NCBI GenBank assembly: GCA_946482045.1
Contig: CAMLPZ010000030.1
Span: 1 to 22,264 of the forward strand
Source of the DNA: an uncultured Asticcacaulis sp.
Lineage (GTDB): Bacteria > Pseudomonadota > Alphaproteobacteria > Caulobacterales > Caulobacteraceae
DNA: 22,264 nt
Direction of reading: 5' to 3'
Shown piece after piece: positions 1 through 10,222 of the stretch. The notes below the pieces were generated by a model that saw only the letters and a list, made by a program, of their open reading frames with translations, was not told where the DNA came from and ran no database searches. Numbering within the stretch: position 1 is the stretch's first letter; the number at the start of each line of letters is the position of its first letter. Position numbers and translations under genes: made by a program.

Positions 1-1154
1 CGACGATCGTGGTGCCGGTCATGTCGGATTACACTTCGGCCATCGCCGCCAGCTACCAGGCCAAGGCGTATGGTGTCAAAACCGGCACCAGGGTGCTGGA
101 CGCCAAGGCGCGCATTCCGGACTTGCGCATCGTCGAGGCACGGCCTGACCGCTATGTCGATATCCATAACCGTATCCTCGCTGAGATCGACCAGGTCATC
201 CCGATCGACCGGGTCTGCTCGATCGATGAGTTCGCCTGCAAGCTTATGGGGCCTGAGCGCCATGAGGCGGCGGCGGTCGCCATCGGGCATCGTATCCAGC
301 GCCGCATTCTCGAAAATGTCGGGGAGTGCCTGACGGCTTCGGTCGGCATCGCGCCGTCGCGTCTGCTGGCCAAGACCGCGGCCGATATCCGCAAACCCCT
401 GGGTCTGACCGTGCTGCGCATGGACCAGTTGCCAGGGGAACTTCTGACGCTAAAGCTCGACGACTTCGCTGGCATCGGGCCGTCGATGCTGAAGCGGCTC
501 AACAAGGTGGGTATTCATGAGGTCCGTCAGCTATGGGAAATGAGCCCGTCGCGGATGCGCCAGGTGTGGGGCGGCATTATGGGCGAGAATTTCTGGTACG
601 CCATCCACGGCACTGACCCACCGGATATAGAGACCAAGCGCGCCAGCATCACCCATGGTCACGTTCTGGCTAAGGAATTGCGGCCGGTCGAACACGCGCG
701 CGGCGTGGCGCGGCGATTGACCGCCAAGTGCGGATCACGGTTGCGGCGCATGGGGTTCAAGTGCGGCGGACTGCACCTCTATGTCCGGAACGACAATGGC
801 CGGGCGGAGGCCTCGACGCGTTTTGCGGTCACTTCCGACAGTTTCCGGCTGCTGGAGGCGGCCGACGGGCTATGGGAGACGTGCATGCGTCAACTGCGCG
901 CGCCGAGGATCAAGCAGGTCGTCGTCACTTGCCTGAACATGGTCGAGGCCGACCGGCCGGCGGATTTGTTCGGCTGGACGCCCGACGCCGAGGAGGACGG
1001 CCGCCACATGCGGCTGTTGAACGCGCTCGATGGCCTGAACCAGCGCTTCGGCAAGGATACGGTGACCATTGGCCCGCGTACTAAGATGCACGGCTTTGTC
1101 GGCGCCAAGATCGCCTTCAACCGCATTCCGGAACAGCCGGAGTTCTGGGAGTAG
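1..1154 (+). CDS. Y-family DNA polymerase, ImpB/MucB/SamB type (5' end outside window)
   Basis: This is an error-prone translesion DNA polymerase of the UmuC/DinB superfamily, expected to copy past damaged template bases. The reading frame is open to the window edge (codons from base 3), so the N-terminal strand with the first catalytic Asp lies outside the window. Visible are the second catalytic block SIDEF (Asp and Glu about 65 residues after base 9), the palm segment SVGIAPSRLLAKTAAD, the helix-hairpin-helix DDFAGIGPSMLKRL of the thumb, and a C-terminal little-finger region ending in PEQPEFWE. The ASYQAKAYGVKTGT segment matches the ImpB/MucB/SamB subgroup rather than classical DinB. At least 383 residues are present; the family is usually about 420. 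No partner gene such as umuD, imuA or dnaE2 is visible, and any LexA site upstream lies outside the window. Family assignment is firm; the physiological role is inferred. Confidence 0.9.
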   Translation, partial: TIVVPVMSDYTSAIAASYQAKAYGVKTGTRVLDAKARIPDLRIVEARPDRYVDIHNRILAEIDQVIPIDRVCSIDEFACKLMGPERHEAAAVAIGHRIQRRILENVGECLTASVGIAPSRLLAKTAADIRKPLGLTVLRMDQLPGELLTLKLDDFAGIGPSMLKRLNKVGIHEVRQLWEMSPSRMRQVWGGIMGENFWYAIHGTDPPDIETKRASITHGHVLAKELRPVEHARGVARRLTAKCGSRLRRMGFKCGGLHLYVRNDNGRAEASTRFAVTSDSFRLLEAADGLWETCMRQLRAPRIKQVVVTCLNMVEADRPADLFGWTPDAEEDGRHMRLLNALDGLNQRFGKDTVTIGPRTKMHGFVGAKIAFNRIPEQPEFWE

Positions 1155-1252
1155 GTGTTAAGGGATTTGCGCCGTGGTTATGTTTTGGCGCGATATCTCC
1201 CATCGCAAGTCTGCTTCCGCAAGCGTAGCCTTGTCGCATAAGGAGATTTGCC

Positions 1253-1492
1253 ATGACTACGGTTACCTATAAGATTGTCGAACACGACGGCGGCTGGGCC
1301 TACCAGGTAGGCGATACCTTCTCCGAAACCTATCTGACCCACGATATCGCCCGTGCCATGGCCGAAGAGGCTGCGCGGGAACAGACTCAGCCGGGCGAGG
1401 ACACCGGCATCAGCTATGACGACAAGGCCGGGCAGTGGCACGAAGAGGCCGTCAGCGGTGAGGACCGGCCGGAAACCAAGGTTGAGGGCTGA
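1253..1492 (+). CDS. DUF2188-like small protein
   Basis: This 79-residue cytosolic protein begins MTTVTYKIVEHDGGWAYQVG and contains the segment TGISYDDKAGQWHEE. It resembles the short DUF2188-type proteins that carry a HDGGWAY motif; their function is unknown. A strong Shine-Dalgarno AAGGAG at 1240-1245 sits seven bases before the ATG and fixes the start. There is no signal peptide or membrane segment, and the C-terminus is Glu-rich. It lies 98 bases after the polymerase gene and 105 bases before the transporter gene on the same strand, so co-transcription is possible but not shown. The family call rests on remembered motif similarity. Confidence 0.75.
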   Translation: MTTVTYKIVEHDGGWAYQVGDTFSETYLTHDIARAMAEEAAREQTQPGEDTGISYDDKAGQWHEEAVSGEDRPETKVEG

Positions 1493-1597
1493 CCGGGAGC
1501 GATTTCCCGCCAGACTTCGTAACCATTGTGACAAACCGCAAGAACCGGAGCGACAGGCCGGGATAGCGGTGCCATATGACGGCCATAGGAGGTCGTC

Positions 1598-2485
1598 ATG
1601 TCTGCCGCGAATGTCATAAAGCTGCTTCTGCTCGCCGCCATCTGGGGCGCATCGTTTCTCTTCCTGCGCATCGCCGCCCCTGTGCTTGGGCCGGTTGCCG
1701 TGGTGACGGCGCGTCTGACGCTTGGCGCGCTTTTTCTGTTGGGCGTGGCGCTCATTCAGCGTCGAAGCCTGGACGTCCGCGCGCACTGGAAGCACTTTCT
1801 GATCCTCGGCTTCCTGAATACGGCCTTTCCCTTCTTACTGTTTGCCTACGCGGCCCAGACCCTGCCGGCGTCGTTGCTGTCGATCCTCAATTCGACGGCG
1901 CCGATTTTCGGCATGGTTATTTCTGCGCTGTGGCTGCGTACGGCCTTTACCTGGAAGTCCGGCGCCGGCCTTGCGCTGGGTGTGCTGGGCGTGGCTATCC
2001 TGGTCGGACTGGATACCGGCAATCTGACGCCCGCCGCCGGACTGGCTGTTGGGGCAGGGCTGCTCGCGGCCTTCTGCTATGGCCTGGCGTCGGCCTATGC
2101 CAAGCAGGCCAAGAGCGTCGACGGATTTTCCAATGCGCACGGCAGCCTGTGGGCAGCGGTGCTGTTTATCCTGCCGGTAGCGCCTGCTTATCCGCCGGTG
2201 CACATGCCGTCCATGCCGGTGATCTTCGCCGTCCTGGGCGTCGGCATCCTGTGCAGCGGCCTGGCCTATCTGCTCTACTTCGACCTGATCGAAAAGGTCG
2301 GGGTCGGTCCCGCGCTCAGCGTCGGTTTCCTGATTCCGGTCTTCGGCGTCCTGTGGGGCAGTCTGTTCCTGCACGAGCACATCGGTGTCCAGACCGTTCT
2401 CGGCGGCGCCATCGTGCTGGTGGGGACGGCACTGATCACCGGCTTTGATCCGCGCAGCCTGTTCCGCAAACCCGCTACGGCATGA
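1598..2485 (+). CDS. EamA/DMT-family transporter
   Basis: This 295-residue inner-membrane protein belongs to the drug/metabolite transporter superfamily (EamA repeats). The sequence shows about ten hydrophobic segments in two halves. The first begins KLLLLAAIWGASFLFLRIA with the usual WG near the N-terminus, and the second begins near AGLAVGAGLLAAFCYGLASAYAK. Such proteins usually export small metabolites or amino acids; the substrate cannot be read from sequence. TAGGAGG just upstream of the ATG supports the start. The 3' end overlaps the convergent cupin gene by 11 bases (2475-2485), so no terminator separates them. Length is typical for the family. Confidence 0.92.
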   Translation: MSAANVIKLLLLAAIWGASFLFLRIAAPVLGPVAVVTARLTLGALFLLGVALIQRRSLDVRAHWKHFLILGFLNTAFPFLLFAYAAQTLPASLLSILNSTAPIFGMVISALWLRTAFTWKSGAGLALGVLGVAILVGLDTGNLTPAAGLAVGAGLLAAFCYGLASAYAKQAKSVDGFSNAHGSLWAAVLFILPVAPAYPPVHMPSMPVIFAVLGVGILCSGLAYLLYFDLIEKVGVGPALSVGFLIPVFGVLWGSLFLHEHIGVQTVLGGAIVLVGTALITGFDPRSLFRKPATA

Positions 2486-2828
2486 TCACCACGAAGGTCT
2501 TGAGCACCGGCTCAATGACCTTCCACGTGCCCTTGAACCCCGGCCGGAAGACGAAATGCGCGCCGGCTGTCAGGTCCCACGTCTCGCCATCCTCTTCGGT
2601 GACGACCGCATAGCCTTCGAGAAGCGAGCAATATTCCCATTCGTCGTAGGAGACCCGCCATTCGCCGGGCGTCGATTTCCAGTAGCCGGCGAACGCGGTG
2701 TCACCGGGGCGTGTTTCGACCGTCCACACTGTAAACCGCGGATCGCCGTCCAGCACCTTTTCAGGATCAGGAGCGGTGTGTTCGGGCTCGGGCAGGTTCT
2801 GGGGATCGAACAGGACGAATTGCGACAT
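2475..2828 (-). CDS. Cupin-domain protein (cupin_3/DUF861-like)
   Basis: This 117-residue protein is a single small beta-barrel cupin. It has the pattern of the cupin_3 group found in ureidoglycine aminohydrolase-like proteins: a strand with WRVSYDEWEYCSLLEGYAV, then LTAGAHFVFRPGFKGTWKV and a terminal VLKTFVVIM. The usual metal-binding His residues of motif 1 are not evident, which is common in this subgroup. I start it at the ATG at 2828 (MSQFVLFD), which follows GGAG by about ten bases, rather than at an in-frame start ten codons upstream. It lies downstream of the infC terminator and so probably has its own promoter. Substrate and reaction are unknown. Confidence 0.8.
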   Translation of the reverse strand: MSQFVLFDPQNLPEPEHTAPDPEKVLDGDPRFTVWTVETRPGDTAFAGYWKSTPGEWRVSYDEWEYCSLLEGYAVVTEEDGETWDLTAGAHFVFRPGFKGTWKVIEPVLKTFVVIMP

Positions 2829-2872
2829 GGCGACGAGAACTCCGTGAGTCGCCAGCATATGGCCTGTGCGGG

Positions 2873-2904
2873 CAAAACAAAACCCCTGACCGGGAGATCA
2901 GGGG
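2873..2904 (-). terminator. Rho-independent terminator of infC
   Basis: On the minus strand a 7-bp perfect stem (arms 2898-2904 and 2883-2889, loop of eight) is followed by TTTTGTTTTG. It lies about 30 bases after the infC stop codon and separates infC from the cupin gene. Confidence 0.85.
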
Positions 2905-2931
2905 GCTTGTTATATTCAAAAGAAGCCGGGC

Positions 2932-3465
2932 TTATTTCGGCGCCAGGATCATGATCATCTGCTTGCCTTCCATCTTCGGTTCGTATTCGACCCGGGTGGT
3001 TGGCTCGAAATCGGCCTTGACCTTTTGCAGGAGTTTCATGCCCAGTTCGGGGTGCGCCATTTCACGGCCGCGGAAGCGTAGCGTCACCTTGACCTTGTCG
3101 CCTTCTTCGAAGAAGCGCGTCATGGCCTTGGCCTTCACCTCGTAATCGTGAATGTCGATATTCGGGCGAAGCTTGATTTCCTTGATTTCGACGATCTTCT
3201 GCTTCTTGCGCGCCTCGGCCTTCTTCTTCTGCTCCTGGAAGCGGAACTTGCCGTAGTCGAGAATTTTACAGACGGGGGGATCGGCGGTGGGAGAGACCTC
3301 GACGAGGTCCAGGCCAGCTTCTTCTGCGGCTTCAAGTGCGGCGGAGGTCGGCATGATGCCTTGCTTCTCACCGTTATGGTCGATCAACAAAACGCGCGGA
3401 ACTTTGATTTCCTGGTTGATGCGGGGGCCGTCTTTGGGAGGCGGGGCTTGGATCGGGCGACGAAT
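2932..3465 (-). CDS. infC: Translation initiation factor IF-3, ATT start codon
   Basis: IF-3 binds the 30S subunit, prevents premature 50S joining and checks start codon/initiator tRNA pairing. The protein carries the N-domain (PRINQEI, then [20 protein letters not shown] and [14 protein letters not shown]), a Lys-rich linker, and the C-domain with [14 protein letters not shown] and a terminal [10 protein letters not shown]. No ATG, GTG or TTG start in frame gives the full N-domain. An ATT at 3465-3463 lies eight bases after AGGAG (3474-3478) and yields 177 residues beginning [17 protein letters not shown], matching usual IF-3 length. In E. coli infC also starts with ATT, and IF-3 represses its own translation by discriminating against it; the same control is likely here. 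The gene is separate from rpmI-rplT. A TTG at 3390 would delete the start of the N-domain. Confidence 0.95.
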   Translation of the reverse strand: MRRPIQAPPPKDGPRINQEIKVPRVLLIDHNGEKQGIMPTSAALEAAEEAGLDLVEVSPTADPPVCKILDYGKFRFQEQKKKAEARKKQKIVEIKEIKLRPNIDIHDYEVKAKAMTRFFEEGDKVKVTLRFRGREMAHPELGMKLLQKVKADFEPTTRVEYEPKMEGKQMIMILAPK

Positions 3466-3473
3466 AGGTCGTT

Positions 3474-3478
3474 CTCCT
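3474..3478 (-). promoter_or_regulatory. Shine-Dalgarno that fixes the infC ATT start
   Basis: AGGAG on the minus strand, eight bases before the ATT codon at 3465-3463. No ATG, GTG or TTG codon lies at a suitable distance. Confidence 0.8.
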
Positions 3479-3515
3479 GTGGCTGTTGATACAATGATCG
3501 GATTCTGCGGGCGGG

Positions 3516-3544
3516 ATTATGAACCTGCCGGGGCTTCGGATCAA
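3516..3544 (-). promoter_or_regulatory. Candidate infC promoter
   Basis: On the minus strand TTGATC (3544-3539) is followed after 17 bases by CATAAT (3521-3516). This is a good match to a housekeeping sigma promoter. It predicts a 5' untranslated region of about 40 bases before the ATT start of infC. Assigned by eye. Confidence 0.6.
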
Positions 3545-3638
3545 TCCCTGTGTACGCTCAAAAGGTTAAATTTTGGGAGGTTTAATGAGGTCCGGTCTTG
3601 CATGGCTTGCGCAAACGTGTGCGTTGGGCTTGCAAGGC

Positions 3639-4817
3639 CTAAGGATGATACTTGCCTGACGCCAAGATAAGCAGCGCGCGGTAAACATCAAGGGTGCGGG
3701 CGCACATGACGTCGAGGCTGAACAGATCGCGGACGTGGGCGCGGCCCTTGACGCCCATGCGGAAGCGGTCCGGCTCCGGCAACTCGATGGCCGTCTTCAT
3801 GGCGGCTGCCCAGGCATCGGCATCGCCCGGCGTCACCAGCCAGCCAGTTTCGTCCGGCAGCACGGTTTCAACCGTTGCTCCGTGCGCCGCGGCCAAGGGC
3901 GGACGATGCATGGCCTGGGGCTCGACCGCCGTGCGGCCAAAGGCTTCGGGCTCGGTCGACGGCGCCAGGGCATATTGGCACATGGCGTAGGCCGACGGCA
4001 TGTCGGAGCAATGCCCGACGAGCTTAATGTGATCGCCCAAACCGTGGCTGTCGATCTGCTTGAGAAGAGTGTCGGTATAGTCGCGGCGGCCCTGGTCGTC
4101 GCCGGCCATCAGGATCAGGAAGTTGCCCGTGCCCTGTGCTTTCAGCTTGGCGGCGGCCTCGATGATCAGCGCCTGCCCCTTCCATTTGGTCAGGCGCGCC
4201 GCCAGCAGGAAACGCACGCGGTTGTCATCGGCGGCGATGCCCCACTTTTCTTCCAGGTCCATCACCCGGCGCACATCGAAGGCTTCCGGATCGAAACGTT
4301 TCAGATCGATGCCGCGTGGTATGGCAATGACGCGCTCAGGAAGAACATCATAGGTCTCGAGGATATGGGCGCGGGTGAATTCCGAATTGGCGATGGTCAG
4401 GTCGCCGCGCGTCATTTGGCTGTTGTACCAGCGCTTGAGGCCCGATTTCGCGTTGTAGATGCCGGCATAGGTGCCGACCGAACGCACGCCGCACGCCTTG
4501 GCGGCGCCAAACCCTGCCATGGCCGGTGCGCGCGAGCGGACGTGTACAATGTCCACTTTTTCGGCACGGATCAGGGCCTTCAAAGCATTGAAGTTTTGCC
4601 ACTGCACAAACGGGTTCTTGCTGTGGACCGGCATGTGGACGACGGTCGCGCCGGCCTTCTTGAGCCGCTCCTCCAGCCGCCCGCCCTTCGATGCGACGAT
4701 GGCGCGTCCGCCGGCCTGGACCACGGCCTTGGCGACATCAAGCGTGGTCTGTTCGACGCCACCGGTGTCGAGTTCCGGCACGATCTGCAGCACGCAGGCT
4801 TTGAAGGGGTCAGGCAT
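3639..4817 (-). CDS. GT4-family glycosyltransferase
   Basis: This 392-residue protein transfers a sugar from a nucleotide-sugar donor, probably in surface polysaccharide or lipopolysaccharide synthesis. It has the GT-B layout. The N-terminal half begins VLQIVPELDTGGVEQTTLDVA and includes the linker motif AIPRGIDLKRFDP. The C-terminal donor domain has FLLAARLTKWKGQ and the EX7E element EAFGRTAVE. No signal peptide or membrane segment is seen. I use the ATG at 4817 (MPDPFKACVL) because homology begins there; the longer open frame to 4958 would run through the start of the divergent hydrolase gene. Only 41 bases separate the two divergent starts. The acceptor is unknown. Confidence 0.88.
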   Translation of the reverse strand: MPDPFKACVLQIVPELDTGGVEQTTLDVAKAVVQAGGRAIVASKGGRLEERLKKAGATVVHMPVHSKNPFVQWQNFNALKALIRAEKVDIVHVRSRAPAMAGFGAAKACGVRSVGTYAGIYNAKSGLKRWYNSQMTRGDLTIANSEFTRAHILETYDVLPERVIAIPRGIDLKRFDPEAFDVRRVMDLEEKWGIAADDNRVRFLLAARLTKWKGQALIIEAAAKLKAQGTGNFLILMAGDDQGRRDYTDTLLKQIDSHGLGDHIKLVGHCSDMPSAYAMCQYALAPSTEPEAFGRTAVEPQAMHRPPLAAAHGATVETVLPDETGWLVTPGDADAWAAAMKTAIELPEPDRFRMGVKGRAHVRDLFSLDVMCARTLDVYRALLILASGKYHP

Positions 4818-4858
4818 AAGGGCTTGTGGAGCGCGGGACGGGCCGGTATTCAACGGCA

Positions 4859-5635
4859 ATGACCACGATAATCCCGATAGATCAAGAGCCTGCGTCCTTT
4901 CTGGAGACAGGAGACGATGACCGCATCGCCTGGCGGCGTGTGCAAGGCGAAGGGCCAACTGTCCTGTGGCTGGGCGGCTTCCTGTCCGACATGACCGGAT
5001 CGAAGATCACGCGCCTGAGAGCCGAGGCGCGGACACGCAACTGGGATTTCCTGTGCTTCGACTATTTCGCCCACGGCGAAACCGGCGGAAACTTCGATGA
5101 GGCAAGGGTTGGTCGGTGGCGCGCCAATGTTTTGGCGGTCGCCGATCAGCTGACGCAGGGACCGTTGGTGGTGGTCGGCTCCAGCATGGGCGGGCACATG
5201 CTGTCCTTGCTGATCAAGGCGCGGCGGGATCGTGTCAAGGCAGCGGGTTTCCTGGCGCCGGCGGCTGATTTCGCCACGGCCCTGATGCTGCCCGCCCTGT
5301 CACCAGAGGAAAAGCGGCAACTTGAGGTGTCGGGCGTGCACATGATGCCGGGCTATGACCGGCCGGTGCCGCTCAGCCAGGCATTTTTCGATGAGGCGCG
5401 GGCGCATGAGGTCCTGAACAGGCCGATCGCCTTCGACGGGCCGGTGCGTGTTCTCCACGGCATGCAGGACGACCTGGTGCCCTGGCAGCATGGGGTGCGG
5501 CTGATGGAAACACTGACCAGTCCGGATGCCCGCATGGAGCTGATCAAGGACGGCGATCACCGTCTGTCGCGGCCGCAGGACCTCGACCGGCTGGTAGAGA
5601 TGGTCGCCGAACTGAGAGGATTGGTGACCGCGTAA
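4859..5635 (+). CDS. ABHD10-like alpha/beta hydrolase
   Basis: This 258-residue serine hydrolase resembles the ABHD10 group (mitochondrial acyl-protein thioesterase/acyl-glucuronide esterase in animals) more than a generic esterase. The nucleophile elbow is GSSMGG (Ser109), the acid lies in LHGMQDDLVPW (Asp204) and the histidine in DGDHRLS (His234). Also ABHD10-like are FLSDMTGSK after the first strand and the spacing of LPALSPEEKRQLEVSGVHMM in the cap region. I chose the ATG at 4859; a GTG at 4826 would add eleven residues but has a poorly spaced Shine-Dalgarno, and neither start has a strong site. No signal peptide, so it is probably cytosolic. Deacylation of protein S-acyl groups is an inference from the eukaryotic family. 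Confidence 0.85.
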   Translation: MTTIIPIDQEPASFLETGDDDRIAWRRVQGEGPTVLWLGGFLSDMTGSKITRLRAEARTRNWDFLCFDYFAHGETGGNFDEARVGRWRANVLAVADQLTQGPLVVVGSSMGGHMLSLLIKARRDRVKAAGFLAPAADFATALMLPALSPEEKRQLEVSGVHMMPGYDRPVPLSQAFFDEARAHEVLNRPIAFDGPVRVLHGMQDDLVPWQHGVRLMETLTSPDARMELIKDGDHRLSRPQDLDRLVEMVAELRGLVTA

Positions 5636-5643
5636 GCATTTCC

Positions 5644-5672
5644 TTGCACAGGCGATAAATTTGCGCCTTAAT
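5644..5672 (+). promoter_or_regulatory. Candidate promoter for the secreted Tyr/Gly-rich protein
   Basis: TTGCAC (5644-5649), a 17-base spacer and CTTAAT (5667-5672) form a plausible housekeeping promoter about 47 bases before the ATG at 5719. Assigned by eye. Confidence 0.45.
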
Positions 5673-5718
5673 TCGGCTGCATGCCGGGCGCAGTTTGCGG
5701 CCCTCGGAGGTGGTGGTC

Positions 5719-6336
5719 ATGTTTGCGTCGCGTCTTGCCCTTATCTGCTCACTTCTGGTTCTGCCGGGCGTTGCCCTGGCGGAGGAAGAAGTCGTGAAAA
5801 GCAACCGTGCGGCCTTGCCGACGACGACAGAGGCTAAGTCCGACGTTATCACCTTGCCTCCCACGGACACCAAGGCGCAGTTCATGTCGCGGCTGAACGA
5901 AGAGGTGCTCTCTAACGAACAGGCGCGAATCGATTACGAAGCCTGGGCGGGCGCCGAAGAGGACTACAAGAAGCGCCGGGTTCATGGCTCCGCCAGCGTC
6001 AGTGTCGGCACGGGTGGCTACCGCAGTGCTTCAGTTTCGGCCGTCATGCCGGTCGGTGATAATGGCTGGCTGGGTTTGGCCTATAGCCAGACTGATTTCG
6101 GTGAAAACGGCGCCTATCCCTACATGTACGACGATTATAGCACGGGCTATGGTTACGGCTACGGACGCTATGGCCGGGGCGGAGGCCGTGCCACGTCGCA
6201 GTCCTTTGCCCTGTCCTACGAATCGGGCGGATCGGGCGAAGAGGTTGCCAATTGTTCGTCGGCCTTCCGCGATCGCTTTGACGATCCAGTCATCGGCGCG
6301 CGCTTCGACCGCCGCTGCATGAGGCCGCGCGATTAG
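5719..6336 (+). CDS. Secreted Tyr/Gly-rich protein of unknown function
   Basis: This is a 205-residue protein I do not recognise. It starts with a clear signal peptide, MFASRLALICSLLVLPGVALA, with likely cleavage before EEEVVKSN, so it is exported to the periplasm or beyond. A Lys/Glu-rich helical stretch follows (about 40-90), then a Ser/Gly segment SASVSVGTGGYRSASVSAVM and a low-complexity Tyr/Gly patch YGYGYGRYGRGGG. The C-terminus holds two Cys residues that could form a disulfide. The alternating Ser/Val/Gly segments suggest beta-strand structure. The ATG at 5719 follows GGAGG (5706-5710) by eight bases; a TTG start at 5695 would place eight residues before the signal peptide and is less likely. 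The stop overlaps the convergent gene's stop by three bases. Confidence 0.75.
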   Translation: MFASRLALICSLLVLPGVALAEEEVVKSNRAALPTTTEAKSDVITLPPTDTKAQFMSRLNEEVLSNEQARIDYEAWAGAEEDYKKRRVHGSASVSVGTGGYRSASVSAVMPVGDNGWLGLAYSQTDFGENGAYPYMYDDYSTGYGYGYGRYGRGGGRATSQSFALSYESGGSGEEVANCSSAFRDRFDDPVIGARFDRRCMRPRD

Positions 6337-7160
6337 CTCTCGCCCAGGATGGCCTTCAGCCCTTCCCGATAGGTCGGATACCGCAACCGCCAGCCAAGCA
6401 CGGCCTTGGCGCGGGCATTGGCGACGCGTTTGTTGTCGTTGTAGAAGCGCCGCGTGGCGGGGCTTAACGACGGATCGTCCCAGGCGATTTGCGGTGGCAG
6501 GGGCAGGTCGGTCAGTTCCGCCGCATAGACCAGGACGTCTTCGCTTGATGCCGGTTCGTCGTCGCACAAACTAAAAATATCGCGCGTCCTGCGTTCAAAG
6601 CTGGCCAAAAGCGCCGTGGCGCAGTCGTCATGGTGCAGACGAGAGAAGACGTGATCCGGTTTATGTATCCGCCGGGCCGTGCCATCGCGCAGCTTTTCGA
6701 TGACATTGCGCCCCGGGCCGTAAAGCCCGGGCAGACGAAAGAGATTTGCGCCCCGGCTTTGCCATTGCTGTTCGGCCGACGCGCGGCGGCGGCCCTCGGT
6801 CGAGGAAGGGGTTGGCGCATCGTCTTCATACGCCCAGCCACCGTTGCGGTCGCCGTAGACGCCGGTGGTCGACAGATAGCCGAGCCATTTGCCGTCGAGC
6901 GGCAAGGCACCAATGGCGGCGAAGGCAGGACAGCCATTGTCGTCGGGTGCGGGGGTGATCAGCACGCCGTCGGCGTCGGCAACCGCGCGTGCAAGGGCGG
7001 CCGCGTCCTGTGGATCGACCGCCGCGATGCCTTCCCCTTCCAGTTCCTGTCGTTTTTCAGGCGTGCGCGCGGTGGCGGAAACACGGTGACCTGCGGCCCG
7101 GGCCGCATCGGCAAAGGCCTTGCCGATAAAGCCGTAACCGTAGATCAGTATGGAATTCAC
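6333..7160 (-). CDS. NAD(P)-binding SDR/epimerase-like protein (YeeZ-like)
   Basis: This 275-residue protein has an extended short-chain dehydrogenase/epimerase fold. The N-terminus ILIYGYGFIGKAFADAAR carries the dinucleotide-binding glycine motif. The central STTGVYGD and LFRLPGLYGPGRN segments are typical of YeeZ-like atypical SDRs. The C-terminus NDNKRVANARAKAVLGWRL is the usual substrate-domain ending of this group. The substrate is unknown. The start is taken as GTG at 7160, placing the protein seven bases after the stop of the upstream small membrane protein gene. The open frame continues to 7337 only as a shadow of that gene. The two genes are probably co-transcribed. Confidence 0.85.
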   Translation of the reverse strand: MNSILIYGYGFIGKAFADAARAAGHRVSATARTPEKRQELEGEGIAAVDPQDAAALARAVADADGVLITPAPDDNGCPAFAAIGALPLDGKWLGYLSTTGVYGDRNGGWAYEDDAPTPSSTEGRRRASAEQQWQSRGANLFRLPGLYGPGRNVIEKLRDGTARRIHKPDHVFSRLHHDDCATALLASFERRTRDIFSLCDDEPASSEDVLVYAAELTDLPLPPQIAWDDPSLSPATRRFYNDNKRVANARAKAVLGWRLRYPTYREGLKAILGES

Positions 7161-7167
7161 GGTGTAA

Positions 7168-7422
7168 TTATTGAGGGGCGGCAGCGGAGGCCGAAGCGGC
7201 TTCGGCTGCCTCTTTGGCGCGTGCCTCTTCCTTTTCCTTGGCCTCGCGGGCCAGGCGCGCATCGCGCTCGCGCACCATGCGGTAATAGTCGGGCAGCTCG
7301 ACGGCGTGACCGAACGGTTTCGGTGACGGCGCCCCAAGACCTTGCGGCCACACCAGGCTTAGCGCGATCAGCACGATGGCGATCGCGGCGGCGGCAGGAT
7401 AAAAGATCTTGTCTGGCAGCAT
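7168..7422 (-). CDS. Small single-pass membrane protein, unknown function
   Basis: This 84-residue protein has one N-terminal membrane segment, FYPAAAAIAIVLIALSLVWP, followed by a short polar stretch and an Ala/Glu/Lys-rich tail that is probably helical. I do not recognise the family. The ATG at 7422 follows AAGGCGG and avoids 26 doubtful residues from the longer frame. It sits upstream of the YeeZ-like gene, seven bases apart, and is divergent from clpB. The tail probably lies in the cytoplasm or periplasm as a short coiled coil; orientation cannot be decided by eye. Confidence 0.65.
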   Translation of the reverse strand: MLPDKIFYPAAAAIAIVLIALSLVWPQGLGAPSPKPFGHAVELPDYYRMVRERDARLAREAKEKEEARAKEAAEAASASAAAPQ

Positions 7423-7424
7423 AA

Positions 7425-7439
7425 CCGCCTTATAGGCGG
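7425..7439 (-). promoter_or_regulatory. Hairpin covering the ribosome binding site of the small membrane protein
   Basis: A perfect 6-bp inverted repeat (arms 7425-7430 and 7434-7439, loop of three) includes the AAGGCGG ribosome binding site two to three bases before the ATG at 7422. In mRNA it could mask that site. Confidence 0.4.
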
Positions 7440-7518
7440 ATTGTGCGCTCGGTTCCAGAAGTTTTGGCCAGAGGATTGTAGCCCGGGATATGCGCGCCAC
7501 ATTTTCGTCCCGGTTCCT

Positions 7519-7546
7519 CTTGTGTAACCCAAATGCAACACTATAT
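7519..7546 (+). promoter_or_regulatory. Candidate heat-shock (RpoH) promoter of clpB
   Basis: CTTG (7519-7522), then 17 bases, then ACTATAT (7540-7546). This matches the alphaproteobacterial RpoH pattern CTTG-N17/18-CYTATNT at all but one defined position. It lies about 75 bases before the clpB start, which fits the known heat-shock control of clpB in this group. Assigned by eye. Confidence 0.55.
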
Positions 7547-7620
7547 CCCGGCTATCCACCGCCCATCCGGTTGCTTGCCTTAAGGACCGAAGGGGCTTAT
7601 CCGCCGTCAGGGGAGCCACT

Positions 7621-10197
<2,577 letters not shown>

Positions 10198-10222
10198 CTG
10201 CGGCCCCAAGTCTTTTAAAACC

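Noticed and set aside
3390..3390. TTG as start of infC
   Set aside because: It removes about 25 residues, including PRINQEI of the N-domain, and has no suitable Shine-Dalgarno.
3735..4862. 375-residue plus-strand open frame opposite the glycosyltransferase
   Set aside because: Shadow of the GT4 gene, with no domain and biased composition.
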